Below, piece by piece: positions 11,701 through 23,029 of a stretch of DNA of 64,000 bases; the stretch's first letter is position 1; each line of letters starts with the position of its first letter. Made by a program: the position numbers and the translations under genes. Origin of the DNA: Neurospora crassa OR74A (Eukaryota > Ascomycota > Sordariomycetes > Sordariales > Sordariaceae). The stretch lies in NCBI RefSeq assembly GCF_000182925.2, contig NC_026507.1:868001-932000 (forward strand), given 5' to 3'. The notes beneath the pieces were generated by a model. That model was given only the letters and a program-made list of their open reading frames with translations. It had not been told where the DNA came from and searched no databases.

Positions 11701-13179
11701 TCAAGGTCTGATTGATGGGAGTGAATTTCTTTTTTGAACTCTTGAATCATCCCCGGCATCTGAATCATCAGAGTTTGTCGGTCCCTCCTCGTCGCCCGAT
11801 GAACCCGACGTGATGCCTTCAGTATGATTCGACGCAGTCGACCAATTGCTGCCCCCGCTTTCGCCCGACGAAGAAAAAGCCTCCGATGGAATCATGTGCC
11901 GCTGGATGATGCTCTCCCATGTCTCTTCCTCCGTGGCAGGTGGTAGCACTGCTGCGCCGTAGTCGTGCTCCTCCAACCCCGCGATCCCATTCGGCAGAGA
12001 AAGATGGACGTCTGGGATGCTCGGTTCGTGCCCGCCGCTTGGGCTTGGCCTGTACACCATGGGCGACTTGACTCTGGCAATCTTGCCGCTTTCCCAGCCC
12101 AGTGATTCTGTTTGAGGACCTGTAGCTGTTGAAGAAAAAGGCACCCCGCGAGGCTGGCGTACTTTGGCCCAATGCTCGACAACGCTCTTTACCTGGTCGG
12201 TGAAGCTGATGAAGCCCGTTCCAAATGTATCTGTCGTCAGGCTGATGTCAATTGGTATACTGACTGTCTGGTAGTAGCCACTGGTCGTCAATAGCCTACT
12301 TGCGAAAAGCTCTGGGAATTCTTCCTCGGCAATGTCGATGGCGTCGGTCCACCGTACTTGCTCCCCCAAGATGAAGCTCTGATCCCCAAGAATCTTGGGA
12401 CTCAGAGCCTTGACATGAACCCGGGCCACGTCTTCGACATGCACCGACAACCCCGCGTATACCCCCTGGCTGTGTCCTAGGAGCAAGGCTGCCAACATGG
12501 AGTTTGTGCCCCGCATCGCCTGCTTCTCCGTAGTCGCTGCCGTGTTGGCCCCCAGCACGAAGCCGGGATGTATGTAGACGGCGTCAAAAGGTGGCCGCTC
12601 GTTCTTCATGTACTCCTCCGCCACTTGGAGTGCTCGACATTTAGAGGCTGCGTAGGCGGCAAACTCGGATTGGTATGGTCCTTGGTCGACGGGTATCCGG
12701 TCTTCGGGAAGCACTGGCCGTGTTCTCTGTTCTTTGCCCTCCATTTGTGATATTGGAACAATTGCCGCAATGGAACTGGTAAAGACAACACGTCTCACGG
12801 TTCCGCTTTGCTCAGCGGCATCAAGGATATTGAGTGTTCCAGCAGCAGCAGGCTTGATGAACGTCTCGCGGGCGTCATCAGTGGTGATCCAATGAGCAGA
12901 CTTGCTTGGTAGGGGAGACGCTGTGTGGATGATGTAGGCGGCATCTTCCGCAGCTGCCACGAATGCCCCAGGTGTCGTGATGTCTGGCACAACGATAAAG
13001 GAAAGTCTCGAGCCGGGGTTCAAACGGCGTACTGCGGGTCGAGCTCGGATTGTGTGTTCGTCCTCTGCCTTTCGGACAGCGCACCGGACATGATATCCTT
13101 CACCGAGTAGGAAACGAAGAATGGCCCAGCCAAGGTGGCCGGTGGCGCCAGTCAACAATACTGTGTCTCCGAGTGCCAT
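11701..13179 (-). CDS. Extended SDR (dihydroflavonol-4-reductase-like) with C-terminal extension
   Basis: A single-exon frame of 492 residues. The N-terminal Rossmann fold shows the nucleotide motif TGATGHLG (residues 10-17). FTSSIAA near 133-139 supplies the catalytic Ser region, and Tyr176/Lys180 (YAASK) form the Y-x3-K pair. HPGFVLG near 204-210 is typical of the extended SDRs that reduce ketones or aldehydes with NADPH (dihydroflavonol reductase, methylglyoxal or carbonyl reductase). The catalytic part ends near residue 345. The last 150 residues are rich in Ser, Gly, Glu and Asp, look disordered and are unusual for the family, which normally has 320-360 residues. They stay in frame without a break, so the extension seems real. 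The natural substrate is not predictable. Confidence 0.9.
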   Translation of the reverse strand: MALGDTVLLTGATGHLGWAILRFLLGEGYHVRCAVRKAEDEHTIRARPAVRRLNPGSRLSFIVVPDITTPGAFVAAAEDAAYIIHTASPLPSKSAHWITTDDARETFIKPAAAGTLNILDAAEQSGTVRRVVFTSSIAAIVPISQMEGKEQRTRPVLPEDRIPVDQGPYQSEFAAYAASKCRALQVAEEYMKNERPPFDAVYIHPGFVLGANTAATTEKQAMRGTNSMLAALLLGHSQGVYAGLSVHVEDVARVHVKALSPKILGDQSFILGEQVRWTDAIDIAEEEFPELFASRLLTTSGYYQTVSIPIDISLTTDTFGTGFISFTDQVKSVVEHWAKVRQPRGVPFSSTATGPQTESLGWESGKIARVKSPMVYRPSPSGGHEPSIPDVHLSLPNGIAGLEEHDYGAAVLPPATEEETWESIIQRHMIPSEAFSSSGESGGSNWSTASNHTEGITSGSSGDEEGPTNSDDSDAGDDSRVQKRNSLPSIRP

Positions 13180-16100
13180 TTTCTGCAGTCTTTGGTGTCT
13201 GGTGTTTTTCCTTTTCTCGTGTAATGGCTAATGACAATGTGTATATTCAGTCGATGGCGAGCCGAGCTTAAAACGTCAAGAAAGTTGGATCATCAGAGGA
13301 GGTCGACGTAGAGAACTCAGGAAAGGGTGGGCAACAGCCTAAAGTATTAACATGCGCCGCGTGAAGCCCTCCATGAGTGGCATCGGAGAGCGCTTCCCCC
13401 TTTCGGCTCCCAATCGCACCCCATTGTCTGCGCCAGCATCAAGGTATACGTACCTCAGCCACGGAGGGCCTCGCCTCTCATCTGTTTCAGCTGCTTCTGC
13501 TGACCACAAGCCTCCAACAAGGGGCAATCACAGTTACGGCCCAATGCCAAAGCTCCCTTCCCACAGACCGCAGTTTCCGGAGATTTGGTCCAGAGTATCT
13601 CTGGTCACGGTTTCGACGTCACCATTTCAGCACATTTTTTGCTATACCACGTACCTCCGTTGTCCGAGCGGTATTAACCGAGACCGCACATTGCACTGAT
13701 ACCGGGCACTCGAACAAGGACGTTACCTCCGACATAGCCGTCCCGCATACCCTTTCGGGCACTGAGCGGCCGACTTACCGACGCCGGCAACACAAGCAAT
13801 GTCAAAGACGTCGTCAGCATCTTCCTGCAACTGCCCAAACGTCTCATGCTCGCATCTTGGCGTTCCGTGTGACCCCGACTGTTTGTGGCGGCTTGGGCGT
13901 CGGCCGAGAGACGATGCTCCAAGGAGGTCATTTTCTCTCCCAATCTGACCAGAACGGTCTCAATTACCCCAGATCAATCGCGGCAGTTCGAATCGACCCC
14001 TTCTTAGCTCTGCATGCATGTCTGCGGTGCGCAGATGGTACCGTCATATGCGAGATTCCCAGCTCGCCAGTCGGAGTTCGCTGAACAGTCGAGACCGACT
14101 ACAAACGACAGAAGCGATGGTGACACAGCAGGGGCAAACATGAAAGCTGCTGATTTGGTAAACAATCACGAAGCGTTGCTTGATTGACGCATCTCGGATA
14201 TAACAGTAATTCCTGCGACTGACAGGTCAAAACAAGTTGCATCTGCCGGCCGCCGACTCTGACGCGTCCAATGCAAACCGGCGCCTTCGACTCCTTCGAC
14301 TCCTTCGAAGGGCACGAGAAGCACACAATGGCTACCTACTCCACGACCCGGCAGCACGCGGCGGCGTCGTAATGCACATTTGGTCTTTGTTCATCCCTTG
14401 CATAACCCCCGCGTGGGATCTACAAATATGTAGCCGATGTCCGTGGTCTCCGACAAACTCGCAACAATGGAATGCGGGCAGTGGGCGGGCAAAGCGGGTT
14501 TGCCCACGCTCTCCACGCTGGCCAACAGTTTAAACGGCGAACGGCGATCTGCACATATGTCTCTACCCGCCGCGTCTGGGCAACATCTCCGCGTCACACA
14601 CGCACTTGCAACAATAATCTTTTCGGTCCCGTGAGCCGTGAGACATGATTCGCAGAAGTAGCCGACCGACAGACAACGACCTCACCTCTTTCGGTATTTT
14701 GACTGACCGTGAAAGCTCGATCTGGACCTTTTGTTTCGCCTACTGAAGTTGTCTCGGTATCTTTCAATGCTGGTGTCACCCATTTTGTTGGATGTTTTGG
14801 CAGCAAGCCACAGCTACACACAAGCTAGGCTGAGAGTAGCCGCGGCCTGGCCATGGCGTGTCGAGGCAACGCCACCGGTCGCACCAAAATAGGAGATTCA
14901 AGATCTGGGCTACGCCACGGGGGGATTTTGCAACAAAGGGCAACAAAGAACACCCTGACACGCATTATTCACATGGCGAGATCTGAGTGGCGAAGACACA
15001 CGTTAGCGATTTCGAGGAACAGGGTCCGGTATGCGGAGAAGACACGGATCGGGGTTTACTCCGGGCCAGGAACGAGCGAACGACAACAGTACCCTGTTAT
15101 GCCACGCTTGAACCCAGAAATAACGAGGCCGGGGTCTTGCAACTCGGGTCTGGCATCGTGCTTGGATATCCTGGAATAATATTCCATTTTCAGCCTCAAC
15201 CGGGCGAGACCACAAGCTGCACCGCAGTCCCCCACTTGTGTACAACATGTTTATAAGTAGATATCGCTACCTGATACGATTCCGGACTGGCATACTGCCT
15301 CCGGCTCGCCTGTGCCCCCGAATCCCCCACGCGGATAGCGACCGGGAAGATCACCGGTTCCACAACGGGCGTCGAGGCTATAATCATTGTCAGTATATGG
15401 TATGGAGTATCAGTCCGGCCAAGGGATAGATGAGCCTATTCTTTGTCCGGTTCCTGGTTCCAGCTGTAACCAGCCAGTTACCAACGGCATTTCCCTCTTC
15501 AACTCTACGGTCGCAACTTAAATCTTCACCTATGGTCACAAGCCCATGTCGGACGGCAGACATAGCTGCCGAACCACACCGCGCGAAGATATGGCACAGT
15601 AGCCCTTGTGACCGGCCCCGTTCATTTGTAGGAGTCATTCTTCTCACCCACTGAGGGGTGAGTGTGCAGGTACGTCATCGCCCCATTGTCGGCCATTTTC
15701 TCCTACGGTGAGACGTCACTAGCGGAATCTGTTCTGGGAAGCGCCGTTCGTGAAAACACGAGGGCCGTTCGTCCGGTGGAAATATCTGTGCAGTGCAGTT
15801 CGGACGAGGAGTTCCTAGTTGGACCTCCATCCCCTGCTCTTGCTTTCGCTGGGGCTCCCGGGGTGTAGATTCGCAGTCGTTTTTGCCTTGACCCCAAATT
15901 CTCTCCAAAATGTCAGACCGGAGTCCTCTTTCCACCTCGATGTTCACCCGGCACTCCGAACCTTAGCCGGCGGTTACAATTTCTCTTGTCCGGAATCATC
16001 GTGATCCGCCAGACATCACACCATATGCCGGGCTCCGTGATCACACTTGGCCCTAACCCCGAAATCGGCCTTTCCAGCTTACCCCTGAATGATGAAAATA

Positions 16101-16935
16101 AACGCCAAGCCAAGCGTTCAGATCTCTTACTTTCCTACAAGTGCCCAAGCATCTTGACTTCCATCCTTTAAAGCTCTTTCCTGGGTTCCTTTGCCAGGAC
16201 AAGCTTGACCCGTTCAAGGAGCGATCACTTTCAGATGCCCAAAGTTGAGTGGTGTTGACTTAGGCAAGGAGTCACGTCCATCAATCAGTCACGCAGTTAC
16301 TTCCTCTCAAATCACGCAAAACGTGGTGAGGCAAGCTCAGTTTGCGTTTGACGATTCCAGCGTGACGTTCACAAGTTTATCGCTGATGATGCAAACACAA
16401 TTTCCCTACTATAAAGTCCGACTATCCCATTGGTTTTCTACGACCACATATCGTACTGACCAAGCTACACCGATATCAACCATCCAAAGTCTACAACTCC
16501 TCATCTGAAGTAACCTGTTACCATGACGGCTTCCTGTTCACAAAACACTTCCGTCCTGCCATTGTTCAAATTACGATGGGCCGTGGTAACATATTTCACC
16601 TTTCGGAAGTTTCCGGGTGAATTTGATGTGTTGAGATTTGAAGCACGGGCTTGGTGCTGACATTGATATCTGATGTGTATCTATCAGATGGATGATCGGT
16701 CCATTCCAATTCGAGTTATGAGCTTAGATTCTACGAGCACAACGCATGTTTGTTGTTATGCACTATGTCACCGTACCAAAATATCAAGCCAAATGTCTCC
16801 AGAACCAATTCAAATTTTGGGTCCCTTCAACTCTTTCTCTCCCAGTTTTTTGCCTGCGCATATTGATGAAACTCTTTTCATCCGCCGCTCATACCAAACT
16901 AAATCAGTGATCACTGAGAACCTCGCAACTCAAAA
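13180..16935. other. Long gene-poor stretch
   Basis: About 3.7 kb with no gene I can support. Frames up to 235 codons (13377-14084 +) occur, but their translations are rich in Arg, Ser, Thr and His without domain-like order, and frames overlap on both strands. Base composition is near the genome average, not AT-rich, so it is not the same class of sequence as the repeat block. A TATA-like box (tataaagtcc) near 16411 and an ATG at 16522 could mark an unrecognised short transcript. Confidence 0.4.
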
Positions 16936-17332
16936 ATGGGCATAACAACCAATACCCAAGCCATCAAAATGGGCAAGTCCCTCACTTTCCAAGGCTCCAT
17001 GTAGAGTTCCTTACGGCCACTGACACTTTACCCTCTTGTACTCCTACCCAGTCAACGAGTTCGCCAACTCTCCCGTCCCCATCAACGCCCAAAGACGCAT
17101 GAACATGGCCAGGGCTATCGTTGAGCTGGCCATCGACTCACTGAAGGCGCATCGCAACCTCGACTGGCTCAAGGAACTCGCCAAACAAGAGCTTGAACGG
17201 TCGCTGAGAACGAATGTCACATCTCGAATGAGGGGAAAACACAATCAAAAGATTCTGCTTTGGTATAAGGTTTTGAGTGTCATTGAAGGCAAGGAATACC
17301 AAGTCCTTGTGAGGATTAAGGCCCGAGACTGA
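16936..17332 (+). CDS. F1: short group A member of the clustered core family
   Basis: Two exons, 16936-16972 and 17052-17332, give 105 residues. Exon 1 (MGITTNTQAIKM) ends in phase 1 at a GC donor (gcaagt). The intron is 79 nt and has the ctgacact branch region shared by the family. If the second exon ended at the gcaagg after residue 91 it would be exactly 237 nt, the length of the core exon in F4-F8; reading on instead gives a stop 14 codons later. The core has AIVELAIDSLK near its start and KILLWYKVLSVI at its end, matching the two conserved helices of the other members. The acidic tail exons are absent. Function unknown. The exon 1 choice rests on the phase and on the GC donor. Confidence 0.6.
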
Positions 17333-17711
17333 GGGGTTAAGGTGGAATAGAGGGTTGGAGTAGGGACTTTGGAGGTTGAAGCCGGGAGGGAAGGGAAGGA
17401 TGTGGGCCGTGATGCTGGAGAAGATAGGGAAGAGGAAAGGAAAGGAAATGGAGAGCTAACCCCGAGATAGGAGACGCCACTGCAGGAAGTAAACCGGGGA
17501 TGAAGTAACTGAGCGCTGGAGTTATCATTTGGACTACGAATTCGCCTCTCACTTACCGTCAAGCTTCACAATGTTGACAGCTTTCACTTACTTCTAATGC
17601 AGTCATTATTCTGAGAACTCCTTCCCCTGATGAATTAATTTCCTCTAATTATCCCACTTCAACGCGTAACGAAGGTTTGGAGTATAAGATCATCGACCAG
17701 CTTTTGACAAC

Positions 17712-17928
17712 ATGAAGTTTGTCAGTCACCTCGAAAGTATGCTTGGCGAGCCGTTGGAGGGCAAGGACAAGAAGAAGGATGCCTCTGGTGAGTACAAAGA
17801 CCCCCCCATAGTGTATGGGGGGGTTGACCCCCCAACAATTACCGATGCTAACGTGTTTGTTACAAGCTGGTGTCCAGAAGGGCGTTGACGGTGAAGATGG
17901 CAAAGGAGAACTGGAGAGTTCCCAGTAA
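17712..17928 (+). CDS. Small two-exon gene for a 45-residue charged protein
   Basis: Exons 17712-17787 and 17867-17928 join in phase 1 to give 45 residues, starting MKFVSHLESMLGEPLEGKDKKK and ending GELESSQ. The intron is 79 nt with a gtgagt donor, a gctaac branch site and an aag acceptor. The protein is hydrophilic and rich in Lys, Glu and Gly, with one possible amphipathic helix at its N-terminus. It is not part of the F family by sequence. A tataag box lies about 30 nt upstream. The clean splice and frame closure favour a real gene. No function can be given. Confidence 0.5.
17801..17823 (+). other. Perfect G/C hairpin inside an intron
   Basis: Ten-base arms cccccccata and tatggggggg flank a gtg loop and lie inside the 79-nt intron of the small gene at 17712. 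A second run of C follows at 17828-17833 and could pair with the same G run as an alternative fold. Confidence 0.7.
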
Positions 17929-18584
17929 GAGCCGAGGGTTGCAATACGGAGATTTACCAAGTGCATGTCGCTACACATACTCTTGAGAATTGGGTTCATC
18001 ATCTGCGTTTGCACTCATTGCACTTTTTCACTCGAAGCGCCAGAGAAAATTACTACTAGCTTGATATATATGACGCCCGTTCGACCATTCCTCCATTCTA
18101 TTTGCTATCCATGTCTGTCATATATCCTCATCTGTTCGCGTCTCGTTGAATGCATCCGACTACCAAAACGAAAGAACGATGAACAGTAGTCGTGGGCTGG
18201 TCTGGGCAGCGGGGCAGACCTCACGAACCACCTTTCCACCAGCCCCTCAAACCATTATACTTCAAAACAAATGCTGGCTGGAGCGTAAAGCTACCTAGAG
18301 GCAGATAGGTAGGTACCTTGACCTCCGAACAGTCTCTCAACACTCTGTCTGTCCCGTTAACCTGGATCCACTAAAGCTCAAGTGAAGGGAAACTTCGAAC
18401 CACGGACCTGGATGATTAGTGCTTGCCAAATCAAACTGTCACTGCGTGCCACCTGCTATAACATCCCGCCGCTCACTCTCTCCTCCCCAATTCCAAACTT
18501 CCTCCCTACACTACACAACCGCGAACAAAATCGCAACTGCCGACCGACTACCACTCTTTAAGCCACTACAATATCCCACACAAG

Positions 18585-19314
18585 ATGTCGTCCAACATGT
18601 ACACCGAGGGCCTCATTTCCCTGAGTAAGTCGCATCTCCATCTGCCATTCGACGTCTTGTCAATTCACCTCGACAAACGGACTGACACTTCCTCTTCTCC
18701 ATAACAGTCGACAAACATGAGAAAAACTACCCCTATGATTCTTCCACGGACTTTCGATTTGGTTACGCGGTCGGCCTTGTCGGCCTAACTGCTCTAAATG
18801 TTTCGGGCGACTACACGTCCCAAGAATTCCACGAAGCCATTCACGACTATGCGGCTAGTCTTCGAAAGGAGCGCGCCGTGGCCGAGACCGATGAGAATCA
18901 TGAGATGACTGCGAAGCTCCTCAGCAGGGAGTTCATTTGCTACGACATGCTGGAAGTTGTTAGCGGTAAGTGTTTTCTCTCTATCAGACCGAGGATGCCC
19001 TTTTCCGACCCGAACCTATCTAACATGTGCTGGACAGAGCTTCAGAGCAATCGCAGTGAGACCAAGGCCAACAAAGGTATTGTCTGGAACAACGACATTA
19101 TCGTCGACAAGGGACACGAAGTTGTCAACAACACAAATGATGTCGTCCAGGTCAGCGAGGAGAGCGAGTTCGGTAAGCCACAGCCAAAGATGTGTAGCAA
19201 TTAGATGTCGATTGAACTTGAGCTAACATTCAACGTGATTTAGTTCTGATCCGCGACGTCGAGAGCGAGACGACCGACTCCGAGGCGGATTCGTCCGAGT
19301 GGGACCTGATTTAA
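18585..19314 (+). CDS. F2: group A core-family protein
   Basis: Four exons (18585-18624, 18708-18965, 19038-19172, 19244-19314), all joined in phase 1, give 167 residues. Exon 1 encodes MSSNMYTEGLISL. Exon 2 (258 nt) is the core, starting IDKHEKNYPY, with RFGYAVGLVGLTAL and ending KLLSREFICYDMLEVVS. Exon 3 starts EL and is rich in Val, Asn, Asp and Glu (DIIVDKGHEVVNNTNDVV). Exon 4 ends in a Ser/Asp/Glu tail with EWDLI at the C-terminus. No signal peptide, membrane helix or known domain is visible, so it is probably cytosolic or nuclear. The neighbours are paralogs in the same direction. Core exon 2 is 21 nt longer than the family's usual 237 nt. Confidence 0.85.
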
Positions 19315-19614
19315 GACCACGAATGCAGATGGTCGGCTGGGGACTTCACTGTGAGGATGAGATATTGCGTTAGGATTGGGGGAAAGGCGCAAATGGCTGC
19401 AAGAAATAAAGGTTATTCAAGTTCATGATGGACATCAGAATGATCTCCGACATTGAAATACAAGTTCATCATTCAATCAACCTCCGTACCTTACCCTCAA
19501 TTCCTGAGACCCATTGTCACCTTCACAAGTGCCCTATCGCGACGTGCCCATTATATACTGGGGATGATCGTCGAGTTCTCATATATCAATTCAAATTTCA
19601 GGACTACAACAGTA

Positions 19615-19645
19615 AATCGGACAACTGTTCACAAATTAGATAGAT
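19615..19645 (+). promoter_or_regulatory. Upstream motif of F3 (GGACAACTG type)
   Basis: The string cggacaactgttcacaaatt followed by agata here resembles the blocks upstream of F5, F6 and F7 (gtgaattggacaactg, then cacagactagatg). It lies about 190 nt before the TATA-like box. A weaker second copy (gtgatttggacaagctg) lies at about 19698. Confidence 0.5.
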
Positions 19646-19803
19646 TACCTAGCTTGGTACTGGTACTCACCGTCTTCTCTCCCAGTTAATCCACACCAGT
19701 GATTTGGACAAGCTGTGCACGGGCTAGAGGGATTGTGTTCAGGTTCAGGTATGCTTTTCGCGGTTGGGTCTTCTGCAATTGACATTCACCACAGCCCAAC
19801 ACT

Positions 19804-19850
19804 GGTATAAGAAGTGCCCCTCCCACAAGCTTTCTGGTCTCAAACTCTCT
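19804..19850 (+). promoter_or_regulatory. Shared core promoter and leader block of F3
   Basis: The block ggtataagaagtgcccctcc, then acaagctttctggtctcaaa, recurs before F4, F5, F6 and F7 with few changes. It contains a TATA-like box at a fixed distance from a conserved pyrimidine-rich leader. The start codon follows 86 nt after the block ends. Confidence 0.65.
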
Positions 19851-19935
19851 TCCTACACAACACAACCTCGATCAAAATTACAACTACGGACTGACCAACT
19901 CTCTTCAAAACTTCAAAAATACCTATCCAGACAGA

Positions 19936-20688
19936 ATGTCACGCAGCATGTATACCAAGGACCTCATCTCCCTGAGTAAGTCGCATCTCCGTGCATCTGC
20001 CCTCCTGATTTCGTCAACCTACCTACCTCTAGGTACCTAGGCAAACGAACTTTCTAACACTTCGTTCTCCAAAACAGTCGAGAAACATGAACACAGCTAC
20101 CCGCATCATCGTCCCTCCGGGACGCGTCGTGGCTACGCGGGTGGAATGTTGGGCTTCGTTTCCCTCTTCGTGGACGACAGCTACACCGCCGAGGAGTTCG
20201 AGGAAACCATTCGTGGCTATGTGGCCACACTCAGACAGGAGATTGCGCTGGCTGAGAGCGACGAGGTGATTGCAAAGCTTTCCAGCCGCGAGGTCATTTG
20301 TCACGATATCCTCTTCGTCTTGTCCGGTAAGAGCCCATCAACCCCAGTTTCGATGCCCATTATCAGATAGGATTTAGTTGACATGTACCTACCTGGCAGA
20401 GCTGGAGCTCATCGGAACCGTGACCGGCAAGCTGCAAGTCTTCACCGGCATGGACAGTGTCGTCGACGAGAACGTTAGTGTCAACGAGAACGTTAACGTT
20501 ATAATGAACAAGACCGTCGATGTCGCCGAGGAGAGCATGGGTGCAGACGAGTTCGGTAAGTTCTTATAATGACCTCCATTGGGTAAGTTAGAGCTAACTA
20601 TCTTCGTGCGCAAGTCAATGTTACGAAGAGCGACGCCGCCGACGCGGGATTCTCGGAGGCAGATTCCACCGAGTGGGAGATCGTCTGA
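19936..20688 (+). CDS. F3: group A core-family protein
   Basis: Four phase-1 exons (19936-19975, 20078-20326, 20400-20555, 20615-20688) give 172 residues. Exon 1 MSRSMYTKDLISL closely resembles that of F2. The core exon (249 nt) reads IEKHEHSYPHH at the start, RRGYAGGMLGFVSL in the first helix and KLSSREVICHDILFVLS at the end. Exon 3 carries a repetitive acidic run (DENVSVNENVNVIMN). Exon 4 ends EADSTEWEIV. F2 and F3 are the closest pair by exon 1 and the tail. No known domain or targeting signal. The last intron uses a caag acceptor. Confidence 0.85.
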
Positions 20689-21058
20689 GCCACCGAGGAT
20701 CACAGTGGAGGTACCGATAGAGACTTGCATTGAGCGGAAGTGTCCTGGGAGATTTGGGAGTTTGAGAATCGCAAATGGCTACATGACATAGAGGTAGAAA
20801 TGGTTCAAGTTGGCCATCGGCGTACAAATACTTGAATGCAAAGTACTAGGTACCAAATTAGCAATTCATGAACCTTTTACATCCACAGTTCTTCAGACGC
20901 CCAATGAGGCCCAGAATTTTGGTGCCCTATAGGTATGAGTGGTACATATACATTTCACGCTCCGGATTACTGTTGAGAACTTAGTCGTAAGCTTGTATGC
21001 TTTTCGCGTTTTTGGTTTTCTGTAGAGGTATTTACCATTCACCACAACCCGAACACTG

Positions 21059-21110
21059 GTATATAAGAACTGCCCGCCCCTCCACGAGTTTTCTAGTCTC
21101 AAATTCTCTC
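21059..21110 (+). promoter_or_regulatory. Shared core promoter and leader block of F4
   Basis: The run gtatataagaactgcccgcc, then ctccacgagttttctagtct, matches the blocks before F3, F5, F6 and F7. It sits about 140 nt before the F4 start codon. Confidence 0.6.
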
Positions 21111-21199
21111 CTTAAAATACACAGCTTCCTACGATTCACCCGAACTGCACTTACCACCCCACCACCTCTCTCCTACCAAGTCAACAACAACTCAACAAG

Positions 21200-21867
21200 A
21201 TGTCTTCGGGCATGGGTATAAACATCATCTATTTGAGTAAGTTGCATCTCCATCCGCCCCTCGTCCGGCGACCTCGATAGAGGCAGGTACATACCCGGGC
21301 ATTACATGTAACACTTCATCCCCAGTCGAGAGGATTGATCGCCACCCCCGCAACATGCCAGCCATAAAACGTAGGGGATATGCGGTTGAGGTTGTTGGTA
21401 TCGCTATGCAGGGCGGTTGTACCGCGGACGCTGTCAAGGGTACCGTACTCGACTACATCCGCGTCCTTAGACGCAAGATCGATTTTGCCAGCAATGCCGA
21501 GGAAGTCGCCCAGCTTCGTCACAGGGAGATTCTCTGTGGTGATATCATCGCCACCGTTTGCGGTAAGTTCTATCACACCTGGATTACCTATATCCATTGC
21601 GAGTATAGCTGACTCGTGTTATATAGAGCTCAACCAAAAGGCTACTATCCACAAAAATGTTGAAGTTGTCGTCAATCAAGACGCTTTGGTCGATGAGAAC
21701 GATGTCGACATTGACGACTTCGGTAAGTGCTCCTCGAAAAACAAAACAAACAAATTCTCGTTTAATTAGGTACCTACCTAGCTAACTGTCGATGGCTTAT
21801 AGTTCATGTCCACGAGAGCAGCGCTGAGGGGTTCGAGGCGGAAAGTGCCGATTGGGAACTTCTATGA
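21200..21867 (+). CDS. F4: group A core-family protein
   Basis: Four phase-1 exons (21200-21236, 21326-21562, 21627-21722, 21803-21867) give 144 residues. Exon 1 is MSSGMGINIIYL. The core exon is 237 nt, with RRGYAVEVVGIAMQ in the first helix and QLRHREILCGDIIATVC in the last. Exon 3 is the shortest of the acidic exons (96 nt; NVEVVVNQDALVDENDVDID). Exon 4 ends SADWELL. The third intron has the agctaactgtc branch region seen in the third intron of F3, F5, F6 and F7. Unknown function; probably intracellular. Confidence 0.85.
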
Positions 21868-22226
21868 AGAACGAGAATGGAAACAACATTCGAGGCCCGG
21901 GGGACTTGCTGTAAGAATATGAAATCTGTTGAAGACAAGACCCGGGGAATTCCTAGGGAAGGAGTGACCAGAAATGACATCTCAGCATTGGGGTCTAGTA
22001 GTTCGAATTCATACCTAATGATATACGAATCCGAGGGAGTGCACGATCAAGACCTCTACGCAGAACAAACACATAATTCTTTACCATCCACATTCGCAAC
22101 TTTGTTTTTCTACCCATCGCGAGAAATATCTTCCCGCGCAAAGTGCACTATAAGGATGCCTCCATCAAGTCTATACACTGCGGATGGTTAGGTACAAAAA
22201 TTTACCAAACCTTCAAGATCGCATTA

Positions 22227-22259
22227 GTGAATTGGACAACTGTTCACAGATTAGATGGA
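22227..22259 (+). promoter_or_regulatory. Upstream motif of F5 (GTGAATTGGACAACTG)
   Basis: The 16-mer gtgaattggacaactg followed by ttcacagattagatgg lies about 127 nt before the TATA-like box. The same arrangement is found before F6 (42809) and F7 (44288), and in weaker form before F3. Confidence 0.55.
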
Positions 22260-22353
22260 TAGGTGGATTGTATTCAGGTTCTTATCGTCGTTCCACCCGT
22301 GCTTTTCGCCTGTTTGGTCACTGGTATATGCCATTCACTTGATTTCGAACACA

Positions 22354-22410
22354 GGTATAAGACCTGCCCCTCCACAAGCTTTCTGGCTCTTCCAAACTTT
22401 CTCCTTGCAA
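22354..22410 (+). promoter_or_regulatory. Shared core promoter and leader block of F5
   Basis: ggtataagacctgcccctcc and the following acaagctttctggctcttcc closely match the block before F6, and the similarity continues into the leader (ctccttgcaacctacaaact). It drives only exon 1 of F5 now, because the rest of the gene lies beyond the retroelement. Confidence 0.65.
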
Positions 22411-22520
22411 CCTACAAACTTCTACGATTTTGTCCACCGACTCACAACTTCTTGTACCTCAATCAAGGCACCAACCGACCATCCAACTTTCCTCACTCAC
22501 CTGAACACCATTTTGACAAG

Positions 22521-22563
22521 ATGTCACCCGATCTAACGACTACTCAAAACATTGGCTCTCTTA
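22521..22563 (+). pseudogene. F5 exon 1, parted from its gene by an 18.8-kb insertion
   Basis: ATG at 22521 opens exon 1 (MSPDLTTTQNIGSL), ending in phase 1 at gtaagtcgcac, the donor sequence shared by F2, F3 and F7. The expected 60-90 nt intron is interrupted after about 50 nt by the LTR element that starts at 22615. The matching remainder of the intron, including the gctaacacttcc branch region and the cag acceptor, resumes at 41397. Exon 2 follows at 41464. Splicing across 18.9 kb would be exceptional in a fungus, so the gene is probably silent or truncated unless exons 2-4 are expressed from another start. Confidence 0.75.
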
Positions 22564-22690
22564 GTAAGTCGCACTTTCACATATAGTTTCCCTCGTCAGC
22601 CAACCTCGAGTCCTTGACACGGGTCTCCCACGCCTGCCTTATAGAAGCAGTGACGTTGAGGTAGTGGGCAGTGGCACATGGTACCACCCT

Positions 22691-23029
22691 TGTTACGCGA
22701 AGATGTGCTTCACAAGTGATGACAATAGAGAATGATGATGTGAGTAATTGGTTGCTGGATAGAGCAATAGTGCGTAACGGTTGACGACAGTCTTATTAAA
22801 GGAGGCTGAAGATAAGAGCTGTCGCGAGCCTCAACCTGGAACCTCGCATACGACTTCACTGAGTGTGAGTAAAATAGATGTAAGGTTAGTATAATATGAA
22901 TTAATAATCTATTAACCTTAATAGAGGTTAATAGGATGAGTATTCTTATATAATAGACTATACGCTTTAGTAAGTGGCTGTTATAATAAGATAGAGTATT
23001 TAGGTATTTATTAAGAATGTCCTATAATA
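22691..23029. repeat. Left LTR of the small nested element
   Basis: A 339-bp terminal repeat, starting with TG at the insertion point. It aligns end to end with 24791-25129 without length change. It contains a tatataata box in the forward direction. Confidence 0.85.

Noticed and set aside
13980-14000. Possible tRNA B-box (gttcgaatc)
   Set aside because: No matching A-box or cloverleaf at the right distance. I found no convincing tRNA or rRNA gene anywhere in the window.
13377-14084. 235-codon plus-strand frame in the gene-poor stretch
   Set aside because: No domain-like order, Arg/His/Ser-biased composition and overlapping frames on both strands. I could not support it as coding.
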